Assembly: GCF_004053875.1 (NCBI RefSeq)
Contig: NZ_SBIP01000004.1
Location: 124,001 to 188,000, forward strand
Reading direction: 5' to 3'
Length of the DNA stretch: 64,000 nucleotides
From: Neorhizobium lilium
GTDB taxonomy: Bacteria > Pseudomonadota > Alphaproteobacteria > Rhizobiales > Rhizobiaceae
Shown: piece by piece, positions 27,446 through 37,596 of the stretch
Layout: each line of letters begins with the position of its first letter
Position numbering within the stretch: position 1 is the first letter of the stretch
Position numbers and translations under genes: made by a program
The notes under the pieces: generated by a model
Seen by the model: only the letters and a program-made list of their open reading frames with translations
What the model was told of the DNA's origin: nothing
Database searches by the model: none

Positions 27446-28834
27446 TCAGACGCGTTGGCCGTCTCTGATCCGGTAGCTCGGATTGTACATGGTCACCAGT
27501 TCCTCCGAGGCAGTCGGGTGCACCGCCATGGTGCGGTCGAAATCGTCCTTGGTGACACCGGCCTTGAGCGAGACACCCAGCAGCTGGGCCATTTCGCCTG
27601 CGTCATGACCGAGAATATGGGCGCCCACCACCTTGCGGCTCTCTGCATCCACGACCAGCTTCATGATGGTCTTCTCGGCTCGGCCGGACAGCGTCGCCTT
27701 CATTGGGCGGAACTCGGCGCGATAGATTTCCAGTTCCGGATAACGTGCCGCGGCTTCCTCCTCCGAAAGACCGACCGTGCCGATCTCCGGCTGCGAAAAC
27801 ACCGCGGTCGGAATCAGGTCGTAATCCGGCGATGTCGGGTTATTCCTGTAGACGGTCTCAATGAAGCACATGGCCTCGTGGATCGCGACCGGCGTCAGCT
27901 GGACCCGGTTGGTAACGTCGCCGAGCGCATAGATGTTCTCGACACTGGTGCGGGAGTACTTATCGACGACAACCGCGCCACGCTCGTCCACCGCGACACC
28001 CGCTGCATCGAGCCCCAAGCCTTTGGTGTTCGGATCGCGCCCCAGCGCCAGCATCACCGTATCAACGGCAATCGTCTCGCCGCACATGGTCTTGGCAATC
28101 AACCCGCCCGCCGGCGCCCGCGTGACCTCCTGGATCACATCGGTCAGAAGGATGCGGATGCCTTTTTCCACCATTGCCTTGTGCAGGCCCTGGCGCATGT
28201 CCTGATCGAAGCGCGACAGGATCTCCTGTCCGCGATAGATCAGCGTTGTATCGACGCCGAGGCCATGGAAGATATTGGCGAATTCGACCGCGATATAGCC
28301 GCCGCCGGCGATCAGGATGGAGCGCGGCAGTTCCGGCAGATGGAAGGCCTCGTTGGATGAAATGCAAAGTTCGTGGCCCGGCAGAGCCGCATGGGGATTG
28401 GGCGTTCCACCGGTCGCGATGACGATCTTGTCCGCCGTTACCGTCTTGCCCGTCTTCAGCAGCCTGACCGTATGCGCGTCGACAAGCTCAGCCCGCGTGG
28501 CAATGATTTCCGCGCCATTGTTCTCCAACCCGCGGCGGTAGAGACCTTCGAGACGCTCTATTTCCTTGTCCTTGGCAGCGATCAGCTTCTTCCAGTCGAA
28601 GCTTCGTTCACCGACCTCCCAGCCGAAACCGACGGCGTCCTCAAAGTGCTCGGTATATTGCGAGGCATAGACGAAGAGCTTCTTCGGCACGCAGCCACGG
28701 ATGACGCAGGTTCCGCCGAAACGGTATTCCTCGGCGATCGCCACCCGCTTGCCAAGCGACGCGGCAACGCGGGCCGCCCTCACCCCGCCGGATCCGCCGC
28801 CAATGACAAAAAGGTCATAATCATAGGCAGCCAT
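27446..28834 (-). CDS. gor: Glutathione-disulfide reductase
   Basis: NADPH-dependent reduction of oxidised glutathione. 462 residues: FAD site VIGGGSGGVRAARVAA, redox-active pair in GGTCVIRGCVPKK (Cys43, Cys48), NADPH site AGGGYIAVEFANIF, second FAD motif YALGDVTN, and the C-terminal dimer-interface HPTASEE containing the catalytic His. The start MAAYDYD lies behind GGAGAA; an upstream extension in the frame lacks similarity. Convergent with the Tad-like gene, six bases between stops. Confidence 0.95.
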   Translation of the reverse strand: MAAYDYDLFVIGGGSGGVRAARVAASLGKRVAIAEEYRFGGTCVIRGCVPKKLFVYASQYTEHFEDAVGFGWEVGERSFDWKKLIAAKDKEIERLEGLYRRGLENNGAEIIATRAELVDAHTVRLLKTGKTVTADKIVIATGGTPNPHAALPGHELCISSNEAFHLPELPRSILIAGGGYIAVEFANIFHGLGVDTTLIYRGQEILSRFDQDMRQGLHKAMVEKGIRILLTDVIQEVTRAPAGGLIAKTMCGETIAVDTVMLALGRDPNTKGLGLDAAGVAVDERGAVVVDKYSRTSVENIYALGDVTNRVQLTPVAIHEAMCFIETVYRNNPTSPDYDLIPTAVFSQPEIGTVGLSEEEAAARYPELEIYRAEFRPMKATLSGRAEKTIMKLVVDAESRKVVGAHILGHDAGEMAQLLGVSLKAGVTKDDFDRTMAVHPTASEELVTMYNPSYRIRDGQRV

Positions 28835-28899
28835 GGCATTCTCCTTTGGGCAGGCGGCGGGACGCAGCGCTCTGATATAGTGCCTGGCGCAGACAAGCA

Positions 28900-28923
28900 A
28901 AAGCCCGGATCGCTCCGGGCTTT
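28900..28923 (-). terminator. Terminator downstream of the DUF2059 gene
   Basis: Stem AAAGCCCGG/CCGGGCTTT with loop ATCGCT; minus-strand reading gives TTTTGCTTG after the stem. It ends the rpiA-DUF2059 transcription unit. Confidence 0.8.
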
Positions 28924-28948
28924 GTCTAGATTGAGAAGATCCGAATGC

Positions 28949-29608
28949 TCAGGGCTTCGGCGCCGGGGGAACAGTGAGCTTGAGAGGTGCGCTCGGCTGC
29001 TTGCCAGCTGCCGGAGCGGCAGGCTTCTGGGTAGCGGGCTTGGCCGGAGCCGGCGTCGCTGCCGGTTCGGCAGGTGCAGGATCGGCGACAGGAGCCTGAA
29101 CCGGAGTGGAATCGATGATGCCCTTCAGCTTGGCAGTGCTCTGATTGGTCAGGTCGCGTGAAATGCCGTTCGCCCAGATCTGGACCGCCTTGCCGAGTTC
29201 GCGGGAGACCAGCGGCTGATTGGTAAGAAGCTTCTTGCCGGTTTCGGTGTTGAAGAAGGTGGAGATCGCCTTCAGTTCTTCGGTGGTGAAGCTCTTGGCG
29301 TAAATCGTCGCGGCTTCCTTTTCGAGATCCGCACGACGCGGAGCGAGCGCGAGTGCCTGCGCATCCACGACGGAGGAAATCTGGGTCTGGTAGTTCGGGG
29401 ATGCCTGGATGAACTGCCCCTTCAGGCGCTCAGCCACCGTGGGCAGGATGTTGTCGTAGAGGTCGGTCGCCTTCAGCGCGGCGATGGCGTCACGGGCGGC
29501 CGCAATCTGGGCGTCGGACACTTCCTGAGCGTGGGCCGACATGGTCATGGCGCCGGACAGGAGGATAGCGAGAGCGGCGGCACGGCCGAATACCGCGTGT
29601 TTGATCAT
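28949..29608 (-). CDS. DUF2059 domain periplasmic protein
   Basis: About 219 residues: signal peptide ending MSAHAQ, then a helical DUF2059 domain (IAALKATDLYDNILPTVAERLKGQ; YAKSFTTEELKAISTFFNTETGKKLL, typical for the family) and a Pro/Ala-rich low-complexity tail from about residue 165. Function unknown; the tail could reach peptidoglycan. The start MIKHAVFG is used because the signal peptide begins there. Follows rpiA by 17 bases. Confidence 0.85.
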   Translation of the reverse strand: MIKHAVFGRAAALAILLSGAMTMSAHAQEVSDAQIAAARDAIAALKATDLYDNILPTVAERLKGQFIQASPNYQTQISSVVDAQALALAPRRADLEKEAATIYAKSFTTEELKAISTFFNTETGKKLLTNQPLVSRELGKAVQIWANGISRDLTNQSTAKLKGIIDSTPVQAPVADPAPAEPAATPAPAKPATQKPAAPAAGKQPSAPLKLTVPPAPKP

Positions 29609-29625
29609 GGGATGTCTGCTCCTAG

Positions 29626-30321
29626 TTATTTCGCCTTCAGCGTCCACGCACCCGCCTCGCCGGCGATGATCGCTAAAGACGCCATGTGAATGAAAAGCCC
29701 GTGTTCCAACACACCTGGGATGGAATTCAGTTCGCCAGAGAGAGCCTCTGCATCAGGAATACGGCCAAAAGATGCGTCGAAGATATAGTGGCCGCCATCG
29801 GTCGTGAAGACATCTTCGCCGCCTCTGCGCAGCTTGACCTCGCCGCTGAGCCCCAGCCGGGACGCCGCTTTCTCGATTGCGATGCGGGTCGCCTTGTGAC
29901 CGAATGGATTGACCTCGATCGGCAGGGGAAAAGCGCCGAGCGTATTTACCAGCTTGCTTTCGTCGGCGATTACCAGCATCCGCGCCGAGGCCGCCGCGAC
30001 GATCTTTTCGCGCAGGAGAGCACCGCCGCCACCCTTGACCAGGGTCAGATCGGCGTCAAGCTCGTCGGCGCCGTCGATCGTCAGGTCCAGTTCCGGCAGC
30101 TCGTCCAGCGACTTCAGCGGAATGCCGAGCTCCACGCATAGCCTCGCCGTCCGTTCCGAAGTAGGCACGCCCTGTATCCTCAGCCCGCCATGAACTTTTT
30201 CGGCAAGGAGACGTACGAACTCGTCGGCGGTCGAACCGGTGCCGATGCCGAGCCGCATTCCGTCTTCGACATGGGCCAGCGCCGCCTCGGCTGCCTTGAC
30301 CTTCATTTCCCGGGCGTCCAT
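29626..30321 (-). CDS. rpiA: Ribose-5-phosphate isomerase A
   Basis: Interconverts ribose-5-phosphate and ribulose-5-phosphate. 231 residues with [21 protein letters not shown] (catalytic Asp), [16 protein letters not shown] and VIADESKLV, all in the expected order. Length is typical. It is the first gene of the pair with the DUF2059 gene; the divergent gph gene begins 174 bases away. Confidence 0.95.
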   Translation of the reverse strand: MDAREMKVKAAEAALAHVEDGMRLGIGTGSTADEFVRLLAEKVHGGLRIQGVPTSERTARLCVELGIPLKSLDELPELDLTIDGADELDADLTLVKGGGGALLREKIVAAASARMLVIADESKLVNTLGAFPLPIEVNPFGHKATRIAIEKAASRLGLSGEVKLRRGGEDVFTTDGGHYIFDASFGRIPDAEALSGELNSIPGVLEHGLFIHMASLAIIAGEAGAWTLKAK

Positions 30322-30494
30322 CCGCCAGAAGCTCCCGCTGTTTCTTCGAGTGCTGTGTACACGCTGGTTTTCACAAGCGAAAGTCCCCTTTCCCGGTTTT
30401 GACGGCCATCGTTCGGCCAGTCTCTCGGATTTGCAATTTGGCCGGGACATGATTATTCCAAGACCAACTTCCGACAGAGCATGCGAGGCAGTTT

Positions 30495-31196
30495 TTGAGC
30501 AATCCTCTCGTCATATTCGATCTCGACGGCACGCTGATCGACACGGCGCCCGATCTGATCGACAGCCTGAACCACACGATCACCGCCGTCGGGCTAAAGC
30601 CGGTGTCCTTCGGCGATTTGACCTATCTCGTCGGCCAGGGCGTACGGGTGATGATCCGCCGCGCCTTCGAGCTTCGCGACACGCCGCTGGACGAGCAGAT
30701 GTTCGAGCAGCTGATCACGCGCTTCATGGATCACTATGCGAGCCAGATGCCCGGCAGAAGCCGCCCCTATCCGGGAGCGCTGGAATGCCTTGACCGTCTT
30801 GCGGCAGCAGGGCTCGGCATGGCCGTGTGCACCAACAAGCCGGAGCAATTGGCGCTCCTGCTGATGGGTAAGCTCGGCCTCACCGACCGGTTCGCAGCTA
30901 TCACCGGGGGCGATACGTTTCCGGTTCGCAAGCCGGATGCGCGGCATATCCTGGGCACGATCGACATGGCGCTTGCCGATCCGGCGCGCAGCATCATGGT
31001 GGGCGACAGCGTCAATGACATCCTGGCGGCGCAGAACGCCGGCATCGCCTCGATCGCGGTCTCATTCGGCTATTCGGACGTGCCGGTCGAGACGCTGGGT
31101 CCCGACCATGTGATTGCAAGCTATGACGAGCTGACGCCCGCCCTCGTCGAACAGGTTCTAAGCCGTCATTCGGCAAAGGCTGCCCTGTCGAAATAG
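30495..31196 (+). CDS. gph: Phosphoglycolate phosphatase, HAD family
   Basis: Dephosphorylates 2-phosphoglycolate. 233 residues with HAD motif [14 protein letters not shown] (nucleophile Asp), motif II VCTNKP, motif III Lys in VRKPDARHI and motif IV VGDSVND. The cap lies at about residues 18-85. Starts with TTG; the next in-frame Met would remove motif I, so the unusual start is needed. A five-codon minigene ATG...TGA at 30481-30498 overlaps the start and may couple initiation. Confidence 0.92.
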   Translation: MSNPLVIFDLDGTLIDTAPDLIDSLNHTITAVGLKPVSFGDLTYLVGQGVRVMIRRAFELRDTPLDEQMFEQLITRFMDHYASQMPGRSRPYPGALECLDRLAAAGLGMAVCTNKPEQLALLLMGKLGLTDRFAAITGGDTFPVRKPDARHILGTIDMALADPARSIMVGDSVNDILAAQNAGIASIAVSFGYSDVPVETLGPDHVIASYDELTPALVEQVLSRHSAKAALSK

Positions 31197-31208
31197 CCGA
31201 CAAAGAAA

Positions 31209-31228
31209 AGGCGGCCCGAAAGCCGCCT
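31209..31228 (-). terminator. Terminator downstream of the L,D-transpeptidase gene
   Basis: Stem AGGCGGC/GCCGCCT with a six-base loop; on the minus strand it runs into TTTTCTTTG. It lies between the convergent gph and transpeptidase genes. Confidence 0.8.
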
Positions 31229-31257
31229 CCATACTCTTCAGCATTTCTCGCAACGGG

Positions 31258-33219
31258 TTAGATGTGGCTAGCGCGGGCCTTGGTCGTAGTCTCGAATGCC
31301 TTTACCGTTGCGGCATCGCGGCCATAGACATCACCGAAATATTCGACGCGACCATCCTTGTTCGGCCATGCAGTGAAGTAGGCGACGTAGACGGGGATCT
31401 TTACCGGCACCTTGACCGCAGCATTCTGGCCGGTGGCGATGCGCGCATCGACGTCCTGCTGGGTCGTTCCGAGCACAGCCGCCGCCATCTTGCGCGGCTC
31501 CGCCAGGCGAACGCAGCCATGGCTGAGTGCCCGCATGTCGCGCTGGAAGAAGCTCTTCGAAGGTGTGTCGTGCATGTAGATGGCATGCGCGTTCGGGAAC
31601 AGGATCTTCAGGTCGCCGAGGGCGTTGTCGCCCGAGGGCGGCTGGCGAACGGAAACGTTCTGCGTGGACCCGTACCAGTTGACGCTGCTCGAAGGCACCG
31701 CCTTGCCGTTGACGGCGACCTCGTAGCCCATGCGATCGAGATAGCTCGGATCCTGGCGCAGATGCGGCAGCATTTCATTGACGATGATGGACTGCGGCAC
31801 GCCCCAGTAAGGGTTGAATTCGACCGTTTCGATCTCGTCCTGGAAGAAGAAGGTCTGGTGCGCCTTGGCGCCCACGACGACTCGCATGGAAAACTGCTCC
31901 ACGCCCTGGTCATGGTAGTAGACGGTGAAGGCCGGCTGGTTGATGAAGACATAGCGCTGGCCGAGGTCGTTCGGGAGCCAGCGCGCCTGCTCCATGGCAA
32001 CCACGAGCTTGCCGACCTTGTCCTGCGCCCTATCGCCGATCATCTTGCGCACCGTCGCCGCGCCGATCACGCCATCGGGCTTCAATCCGACTTCGCTCTG
32101 GAACGACTTGACCACTTCCACCAGTTCCGGCGTGTAGTCCGGGCTCTGGCTGTAGGCGGCAAGCGTCGCGGCATGCTTGGTCTTCAGCGCTTCCGACCCC
32201 GTATGCTGGATGGCGGCGATGATGCCGGGCATGTCCGGGCTCGTTGCGCCAGGCTTCAGCAGCAGCTTTTCGGGAAGCGCGATAGGTGCGGATTCCTGCC
32301 CGGCCTCGGCCAGAACGCGGTCGAGCTCGGCCTTCAGCGCCTGGAACTGCGGGCCCTGGGGAACCGTGCTCTGCAGATATGCGACGGCATCCTGGCTCTT
32401 CGCAGCCGGGAGTACAGCGGAAAGATTGACGTCCTTGCGCTTGAAATCGTGATAGCCCGAAATGCCGTTCGGATCGAGCCTGCCGCGTACCATGTCCTGC
32501 GCGAACATCAGGACCTTTGCGGACAGCGCCAGTTCGAACTGCATCAGAACGCGGTCGTGTTCGTCTCCCGGCGAAGCAGGTGCAGCCGGCTTATCGTCCA
32601 CCGATGTCGTCGTTGCAGTGTCGGTTGCCGATGCAATTTCGCCCGGAGCCTGGCTCTGGGACGGGGTCGTGACGCTTGCCGTCGTCAGAGCCGGTGCCGG
32701 CAACATGTAATCGGATGGCTCCAGGCCATACTGATCCGCATGCTCGAACAGGTTCAGGACGCCGCGCGCCTTGTCGTTCACGTCGCCGGAGGCAACCCAT
32801 AGCGGTTCACCGTTTCCGGCGTAGAAGGCCTCAAGCGCTGCGGCGATATCCGGAGCGGCAAAAACCTTGGCCTGAACCAGGAAGCGTGTGGCATCGGACG
32901 CCGAGACAGAGGCAAAGCCCGCGGTCCTGACCGCGCGCGTCGCAGCCGGTTTGTATGTGTAATATTGCGGGCCGGACACTTTCGGCAGCGGCTCAGGGTC
33001 GGCAAGCGCTTTCTCGCTCGGCATGCGGCCGACATCGACGCCCGGAAGCGCCGTGGTTCCACGGTTGCCGCTGTTGCCAGGACCGCCGCGGATGAAATCC
33101 ATCAGCGTCATCGCCTGCGCCGGGGCGGCAAGGCTTGCTGCGATCGAAATTCCGGACAAGAGGGCCAGCGCGATGGAGGCCTTGTTTTTCTGTCTGTGAA
33201 GCAATGTCGTCCCCGTCAC
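31258..33219 (-). CDS. Murein L,D-transpeptidase (YcbB-like)
   Basis: About 653 residues, exported (signal peptide ending SLAAPAQA). Domains: an N-terminal scaffold region (~100-330), a peptidoglycan-binding-like segment (VKSFQSEVGLKPDGVIGAATV near 390) and a YkuD catalytic domain near 440-600 with the active site ALSHGCVRLAEP. It would make 3-3 cross-links in peptidoglycan, important in Rhizobiaceae polar growth. A Pro/Ser/Thr insertion lies near residues 180-215. Start unclear: GTG 33219 or TTG 33204, both just before the signal peptide; a further upstream start at 33285 is less likely. Confidence 0.88.
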   Translation of the reverse strand: MTGTTLLHRQKNKASIALALLSGISIAASLAAPAQAMTLMDFIRGGPGNSGNRGTTALPGVDVGRMPSEKALADPEPLPKVSGPQYYTYKPAATRAVRTAGFASVSASDATRFLVQAKVFAAPDIAAALEAFYAGNGEPLWVASGDVNDKARGVLNLFEHADQYGLEPSDYMLPAPALTTASVTTPSQSQAPGEIASATDTATTTSVDDKPAAPASPGDEHDRVLMQFELALSAKVLMFAQDMVRGRLDPNGISGYHDFKRKDVNLSAVLPAAKSQDAVAYLQSTVPQGPQFQALKAELDRVLAEAGQESAPIALPEKLLLKPGATSPDMPGIIAAIQHTGSEALKTKHAATLAAYSQSPDYTPELVEVVKSFQSEVGLKPDGVIGAATVRKMIGDRAQDKVGKLVVAMEQARWLPNDLGQRYVFINQPAFTVYYHDQGVEQFSMRVVVGAKAHQTFFFQDEIETVEFNPYWGVPQSIIVNEMLPHLRQDPSYLDRMGYEVAVNGKAVPSSSVNWYGSTQNVSVRQPPSGDNALGDLKILFPNAHAIYMHDTPSKSFFQRDMRALSHGCVRLAEPRKMAAAVLGTTQQDVDARIATGQNAAVKVPVKIPVYVAYFTAWPNKDGRVEYFGDVYGRDAATVKAFETTTKARASHI

Positions 33220-33596
33220 CTGATCCGCACTGATTTGCGGTCGAACACTTAGCACGCCCTCTAGCCGATGACATGCGAGAAGCAAAGAAGCACCTATGAG
33301 GCCAATATGTTGGAAATTGGCCGCAAGCGCGCCGAAGCAGCCGGAAGGTTAAGAAAATATTGGTTAAATATTTACTGACACAGTGGGCCGGTCAACATTT
33401 TCTCTCGCTAAAACACGTGCATAATTATTGCCTTCGTGTTCAAAAAAGCACGCGCGGAGTGCTGCCGAACCAAGGGCTTGCGACTTGCAGACTGGCTGCA
33501 ATCGTATAGTAATGCCGCCGCTGGCCATGCAGGCAGTCACGCCTTTTTGATCTTGATCCGACCGGCACAGCGCAGACGCGAACAGAGGCACCGACC
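33220..33596. other. Intergenic region between the L,D-transpeptidase gene and fumC
   Basis: About 375 bases, AT-rich around 33350-33430, holding two GGTTAA motifs (GGTTAAGAAAATATT and GGTTAAATATTTAC). It should contain divergent promoters for both genes. I see no convincing gene or RNA. Confidence 0.5.
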
Positions 33597-34988
33597 ATGG
33601 CGACGACCCGCACCGAATCCGATACGTTTGGCCCGATCGAGGTCGCGAGCGACCGTTACTGGGGCGCGCAGGCCCAACGCTCCCTCGGCAACTTCAAGAT
33701 CGGCTGGGAAAAGCAGCCTCTCGCCATCGTGCGGGCGCTCGGCATCGTCAAACAGGCTGCCGCGCGCGCCAACATGCAGTTGGCGGGGTTGGACCCGGCC
33801 ATCGGAAAAGCCATTATCGATGCCGCCCAGGAAGTCATAGATGGTAAGCTCAACGACCATTTTCCCCTCGTCGTCTGGCAGACCGGGTCGGGCACGCAGT
33901 CCAACATGAATGCCAACGAGGTGATCTCCAACCGGGCGATCGAAGTGCTGGGCGGCGTTATGGGCTCAAAGAAGCCCGTACATCCCAACGACCATGTCAA
34001 TATGAGCCAGTCGTCGAACGATACATACCCGACGGCCATGCACATTGCCTGCGTCGAAACCATCGTGCACCACCTGATCCCCTCGCTGAAGCATCTGCAC
34101 GAGGCACTGGAAGCCAAGGTGAAGGCCTTTGCTCACATCATCAAGATCGGCCGCACCCATACGCAGGACGCAACCCCGCTGACGCTCGGTCAGGAGTTTT
34201 CCGGCTATGCCGCCCAGGTCGCTTCGGCAATCGCCAATATCGAGCTGACCCTGCCTGCGCTTTCGAAGCTCGCCCAAGGCGGCACGGCCGTCGGAACCGG
34301 GCTCAACGCTCCGGTCGGCTTTGCCGAGAAGGTCGCCGAAGAAATCTCAACGATCACCGGCCTGCCCTTCGTGACCGCGCCGAACAAGTTCGAGGCCCTC
34401 GCATCGCACGACTCCATGGTCTTTGCCCATGGCGCGATCAATGCCGCCGCCGCGGCCCTGTTCAAGATCGCCAACGACATCCGCTTCCTCGGCTCAGGCC
34501 CCCGCGCAGGTCTCGGCGAACTGTCGCTGCCGGAAAACGAACCCGGCTCCTCGATCATGCCGGGCAAGGTCAACCCGACTCAGTCGGAAGCCCTGACCCA
34601 GGTCTGCGCCCATGTCTTCGGCAACCATGCCGCCCTCACCTTTGCCGGCAGCCAGGGCCATTTCGAGCTCAACGTCTACAATCCGATGATGGCCTACAAC
34701 TTCCTGCAGTCGGTGCAGTTGCTCGGCGATGCCGCCGTCTCCTTCACCGACAATTGCGTCGTCGGCATCGAGGCGCGCGAGGACAACATCAGGCGTGGCG
34801 TGGAAAACTCGTTGATGCTGGTCACGGCGTTGAACGGCAGGCTGGGCTACGACATCTGCGCCAAGATCGCCAAGACGGCCCATAAGAACGGCACGACGTT
34901 GCGCCAGGAAGCGGTCGGCGGCGGATATCTTACTAACGAAGAATTCGATCAGTATGTCCGGCCCGAAAACATGATCGGTCCGAAGTAA
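33597..34988 (+). CDS. fumC: Class II fumarate hydratase
   Basis: Reversible hydration of fumarate to malate in the TCA cycle. 463 residues with the three superfamily blocks: [14 protein letters not shown], the catalytic His-containing [14 protein letters not shown] and TGRTHTQD-like [12 protein letters not shown], and the signature [13 protein letters not shown] with the mobile catalytic Ser. No [4Fe-4S] cysteines, so it is the oxygen-stable form. Followed by its own terminator. Confidence 0.96.
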   Translation: MATTRTESDTFGPIEVASDRYWGAQAQRSLGNFKIGWEKQPLAIVRALGIVKQAAARANMQLAGLDPAIGKAIIDAAQEVIDGKLNDHFPLVVWQTGSGTQSNMNANEVISNRAIEVLGGVMGSKKPVHPNDHVNMSQSSNDTYPTAMHIACVETIVHHLIPSLKHLHEALEAKVKAFAHIIKIGRTHTQDATPLTLGQEFSGYAAQVASAIANIELTLPALSKLAQGGTAVGTGLNAPVGFAEKVAEEISTITGLPFVTAPNKFEALASHDSMVFAHGAINAAAAALFKIANDIRFLGSGPRAGLGELSLPENEPGSSIMPGKVNPTQSEALTQVCAHVFGNHAALTFAGSQGHFELNVYNPMMAYNFLQSVQLLGDAAVSFTDNCVVGIEAREDNIRRGVENSLMLVTALNGRLGYDICAKIAKTAHKNGTTLRQEAVGGGYLTNEEFDQYVRPENMIGPK

Positions 34989-35013
34989 TACCGAAGCGTC
35001 AATTGAAAATCGG

Positions 35014-35041
35014 AAGGCCTGAACATCACAGGCCTTTCTTT
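35014..35041 (+). terminator. Terminator after fumC
   Basis: Stem AAGGCCTG/CAGGCCTT with a seven-base loop, followed by TCTTTA on the plus strand, about 25 bases past the fumC stop. Confidence 0.8.
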
Positions 35042-35196
35042 ACAACACTAAAAATCAATCCGAATTTACGTGCTTCGGTGATCACTGTCGCCAATCCGGC
35101 ATCTGTGTTTTTCCTAGACAATTGTTATTGCTAGCCTTTTTGAAGTACAACCTTAAGAGGATAATCGATTTTACTTACCGCAATGGATGCAGCTCT

Positions 35197-35225
35197 TAAT
35201 TCTTTTCCAATAGTTTCGTTATACT
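35197..35225 (+). promoter_or_regulatory. Possible promoter of the GGDEF gene
   Basis: TATACT at 35220-35225 is a good -10; a weak -35 (TTAATT) lies 17 bases upstream. The surrounding 35042-35267 stretch is notably AT-rich and holds no gene. Confidence 0.3.
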
Positions 35226-35267
35226 CATTGTTCAAGTAAACATGGTCCGAATGATAGGGAATTGTCG

Positions 35268-36338
35268 ATGACGACGGCAATGGCGGCAAAGGCGCAGTCT
35301 GGAGACATCGTAGGGCAGATCATCTATGCCGTCCGCTCGATGGGTGTCGCGTCGATTCCCCGAAACTACCAGCTGTTCTATGAAGCCTATCTGGGCTCCA
35401 ATCCCGAGCTGACGCGAGATTTGGCGGCGCTCGGCAGCCGCGCCACCCAGGAAGAACTCGATGCGATTGCGGCTCGGTATCTTGGCACCGGGCAGGTCGC
35501 CGTCATCGAGAAGGCGCATGACCGGCTCCTGGCCGAGCTCGATGCGCTCCTCAAGCTGCTGCGCCAGGAACAAGCGTCCCTGGAAAGCTACAGCCGTCTG
35601 CTTGGCGAAACGGCAAGCCGCATCAACTCCAAGACCAATTTCTCCTCCGAACTCATCCGCAACGCCATCAGCCTGCTCACCGAAGCGACGGGCGATACCA
35701 TGGCGCATGGTGAAAAGACCGTCGGAAATGTCGCCGAACGCTCTCACGAGATGGACCTGGTTCGCAAGGAACTGGACGAATACAAGCGCATTGCCAACAC
35801 GGACTCGTTGACACGGCTCGCCAATCGTCGTGCCTTCGACGAGAAGCTGGCCGCAGTTTTCGACGATCGGGCAGCCCTTCCGGTCACGGCGCTGGTATTG
35901 GCCGACATCGACAACTTCAAGAAGATCAACGACAGCTACGGCCATCCGGTCGGCGACAAGATCCTCGCCACCGTCGCCTCCGTCATCCGCGCCAATGTCC
36001 GCAACGACGTCTTCGTGGCCCGCACCGGCGGGGAAGAATTCGCGATCATCGTCCAGGGCAATACACCGGAAGAAGTGATGGCAATCTGCGAACGAGCGCG
36101 GCGGGCGATCGAAACGCGCTCCTTCCGCAACTCCCGTTCGGGCGTGAACTACGGGCCGGTGACGATCTCGCTCGGCTATGCCATGGCATCCAATGCGGCC
36201 GATCCGGGCGAGCTTTACGACAAGTCGGACAGTGCCCTCTACTACGCCAAGAACAACGGCCGCAACCGGACGGTGGGCTTCGAGGAAAGCATGCAGAAGG
36301 ACTCCGTCAACAAGAGCTGGTTGATCTACAAGAAGTAG
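35268..36338 (+). CDS. GGDEF domain diguanylate cyclase
   Basis: Makes cyclic di-GMP from two GTP. 356 residues: a helical N-terminal region (1-165) with no membrane segment and no recognised sensor fold, then the GGDEF domain with NTDSLTRLANRRAFDE, ADIDNFKKINDSYGHPVGD and active-site RTGGEEF. The position of the inhibitory I-site reads RNDV rather than RxxD, so product inhibition may be weakened. The start is the ATG two codons after a TTG (35262), behind AGGGA. Confidence 0.9.
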   Translation: MTTAMAAKAQSGDIVGQIIYAVRSMGVASIPRNYQLFYEAYLGSNPELTRDLAALGSRATQEELDAIAARYLGTGQVAVIEKAHDRLLAELDALLKLLRQEQASLESYSRLLGETASRINSKTNFSSELIRNAISLLTEATGDTMAHGEKTVGNVAERSHEMDLVRKELDEYKRIANTDSLTRLANRRAFDEKLAAVFDDRAALPVTALVLADIDNFKKINDSYGHPVGDKILATVASVIRANVRNDVFVARTGGEEFAIIVQGNTPEEVMAICERARRAIETRSFRNSRSGVNYGPVTISLGYAMASNAADPGELYDKSDSALYYAKNNGRNRTVGFEESMQKDSVNKSWLIYKK

Positions 36339-36360
36339 ATCACCATTCCGTCCTGCAACG

Positions 36361-36969
36361 CTACCACATGGTCTTGGCGGCGCGCTCCGGCCATTCCCGG
36401 TCATAAGTTTCGCTGTCGAAATCGGCCTTGGCGGCTTTCAGCAACGTGCCGGGCGTCGGCAGGCTTTTCGGATCGACGAAACGCTCCGGGTTCCACAGAT
36501 CGGACCGCATCAGTGCGCGGGCGCATTGGAAATAGACTTCCTGCGTCGTAACGACCGTCACCGACCGCGGATGGCGACCATCCATTTCGAAGCTGGCGAG
36601 AAGTTCAGGATCGATCGAAACGACCGCTTTCCCATTGACGCGTATTGCGGTGTTCGACCCGGGGATGAGGAACATCAGCGCCACTCTCGGGTCGCGCACG
36701 ATGTTGAGGAGCGAATCGATCCGATTGTTGCCGCGCCAGTCGGGCAGAAGCAGCGTCTTCTCATCCTGAACCCGAATGACACCGCCGAGATCGCCGCGAG
36801 GGGAGCAATCGAGACCTTCCGGCCCGACCGTCGCCAATGCCACGAACGGCGCCATCTCGATCATCTGGCGGTATTCGGCGGTAAGCCCGCTCGTTACCTT
36901 GGCAACGGAGGCTTCGGATACCCCATCGTAAATCGCCTTCAACTGTTCGACAGTCGTGATAATGCTCAT
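36361..36969 (-). CDS. Pyridoxamine 5'-phosphate oxidase-like FMN-binding split-barrel protein
   Basis: 202 residues of the MSMEG_1061/PPOX-related family. Features: APFVALATVGPEGLDCSPRGD near 43, LLLPDWRGNNRIDSLLNI near 83 and RVALMFLIPG near 105; these match the FMN-binding barrel. Substrate not known. Start MSIITTVEQ chosen because the family begins there; the upstream extension overlaps the DUF971 stop region. Forms a possible unit with the DUF971 gene upstream. Confidence 0.85.
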   Translation of the reverse strand: MSIITTVEQLKAIYDGVSEASVAKVTSGLTAEYRQMIEMAPFVALATVGPEGLDCSPRGDLGGVIRVQDEKTLLLPDWRGNNRIDSLLNIVRDPRVALMFLIPGSNTAIRVNGKAVVSIDPELLASFEMDGRHPRSVTVVTTQEVYFQCARALMRSDLWNPERFVDPKSLPTPGTLLKAAKADFDSETYDREWPERAAKTMW

Positions 36970-37060
36970 TTCCAGTCCCCGCGTTCGCGCCCCCGCCGTA
37001 GATCGCCTGTGCGACGGGAGTATGACAAGGTCCTCCCGCCTGCCGAGACAAACGGGTCGT

Positions 37061-37435
37061 CTAGTGCCTCTGGCCAAACTGATCGCGGCTTAGGCCTTTC
37101 TCGGCCAGTTCCCGCTCGTATTCTCCAAAGAGTTCCGCACCCTTCTCGCCGAGTTCGCGCAGATAGGTCCAGGTGAAGATGCCGCTATCGTGACCGTCGT
37201 CGAAAGCGATGCGCACAGCGTAGTTGCCGGTCGCCGTGACCCCGGCGATGCCCACGTCGCGCTTGCCCGGCACTGTCACCTTCTGACCCGGACCGTGGCC
37301 CTGAACTTCGGCAGACGGCGACAAGACGCGCATCATTTCAGCAGGAATCGCAAAGCCCGCCCCGTCGTTGAAGGTTACGGTCAGGTTGCGGCGATCCTTG
37401 GAAACCCGCAGCTCCGTCGGCCAGATATCGCTCAT
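37061..37435 (-). CDS. DUF971 (GBBH-like N-terminal) domain protein
   Basis: 124 residues. The motif [22 protein letters not shown] and later [25 protein letters not shown] are the DUF971 fold, shared with gamma-butyrobetaine hydroxylase N-terminal domains and with Fe-S cofactor related ApbC-fused proteins. It is adjacent to moaA (divergent), which hints at a cofactor link but no more. Confidence 0.88.
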   Translation of the reverse strand: MSDIWPTELRVSKDRRNLTVTFNDGAGFAIPAEMMRVLSPSAEVQGHGPGQKVTVPGKRDVGIAGVTATGNYAVRIAFDDGHDSGIFTWTYLRELGEKGAELFGEYERELAEKGLSRDQFGQRH

Positions 37436-37596
37436 CGCCCAGGATTCCTTTTAACGCATGGCCCCGCCCGAGGATTAGAAGCTGGCGCAGGAAGGGGCAA
37501 GCCTTTTCGTCCTGCACCCGAGCGCCGCCGGGCCTGATGCCCTCCCTTGACGTGCAGCGGCGGAAGGCCCATTTTCCCCTCTCAAGGGAGACGCAT

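Noticed and set aside
31264..32802. A 512-codon plus-strand open frame opposite the L,D-transpeptidase gene
   Set aside because: The transpeptidase has a catalytic SHGC motif and signal peptide; the opposite frame has no motif and starts and ends within it.
33360..33600. Possible small RNA upstream of fumC ending near CGCCTTTTT
   Set aside because: I could not form a good stem directly before the T run, so there is no support for a terminator or RNA.
37436..37596. Possible molybdenum-cofactor riboswitch before moaA
   Set aside because: The segment does not show the conserved Moco RNA elements that I know, and it is short.
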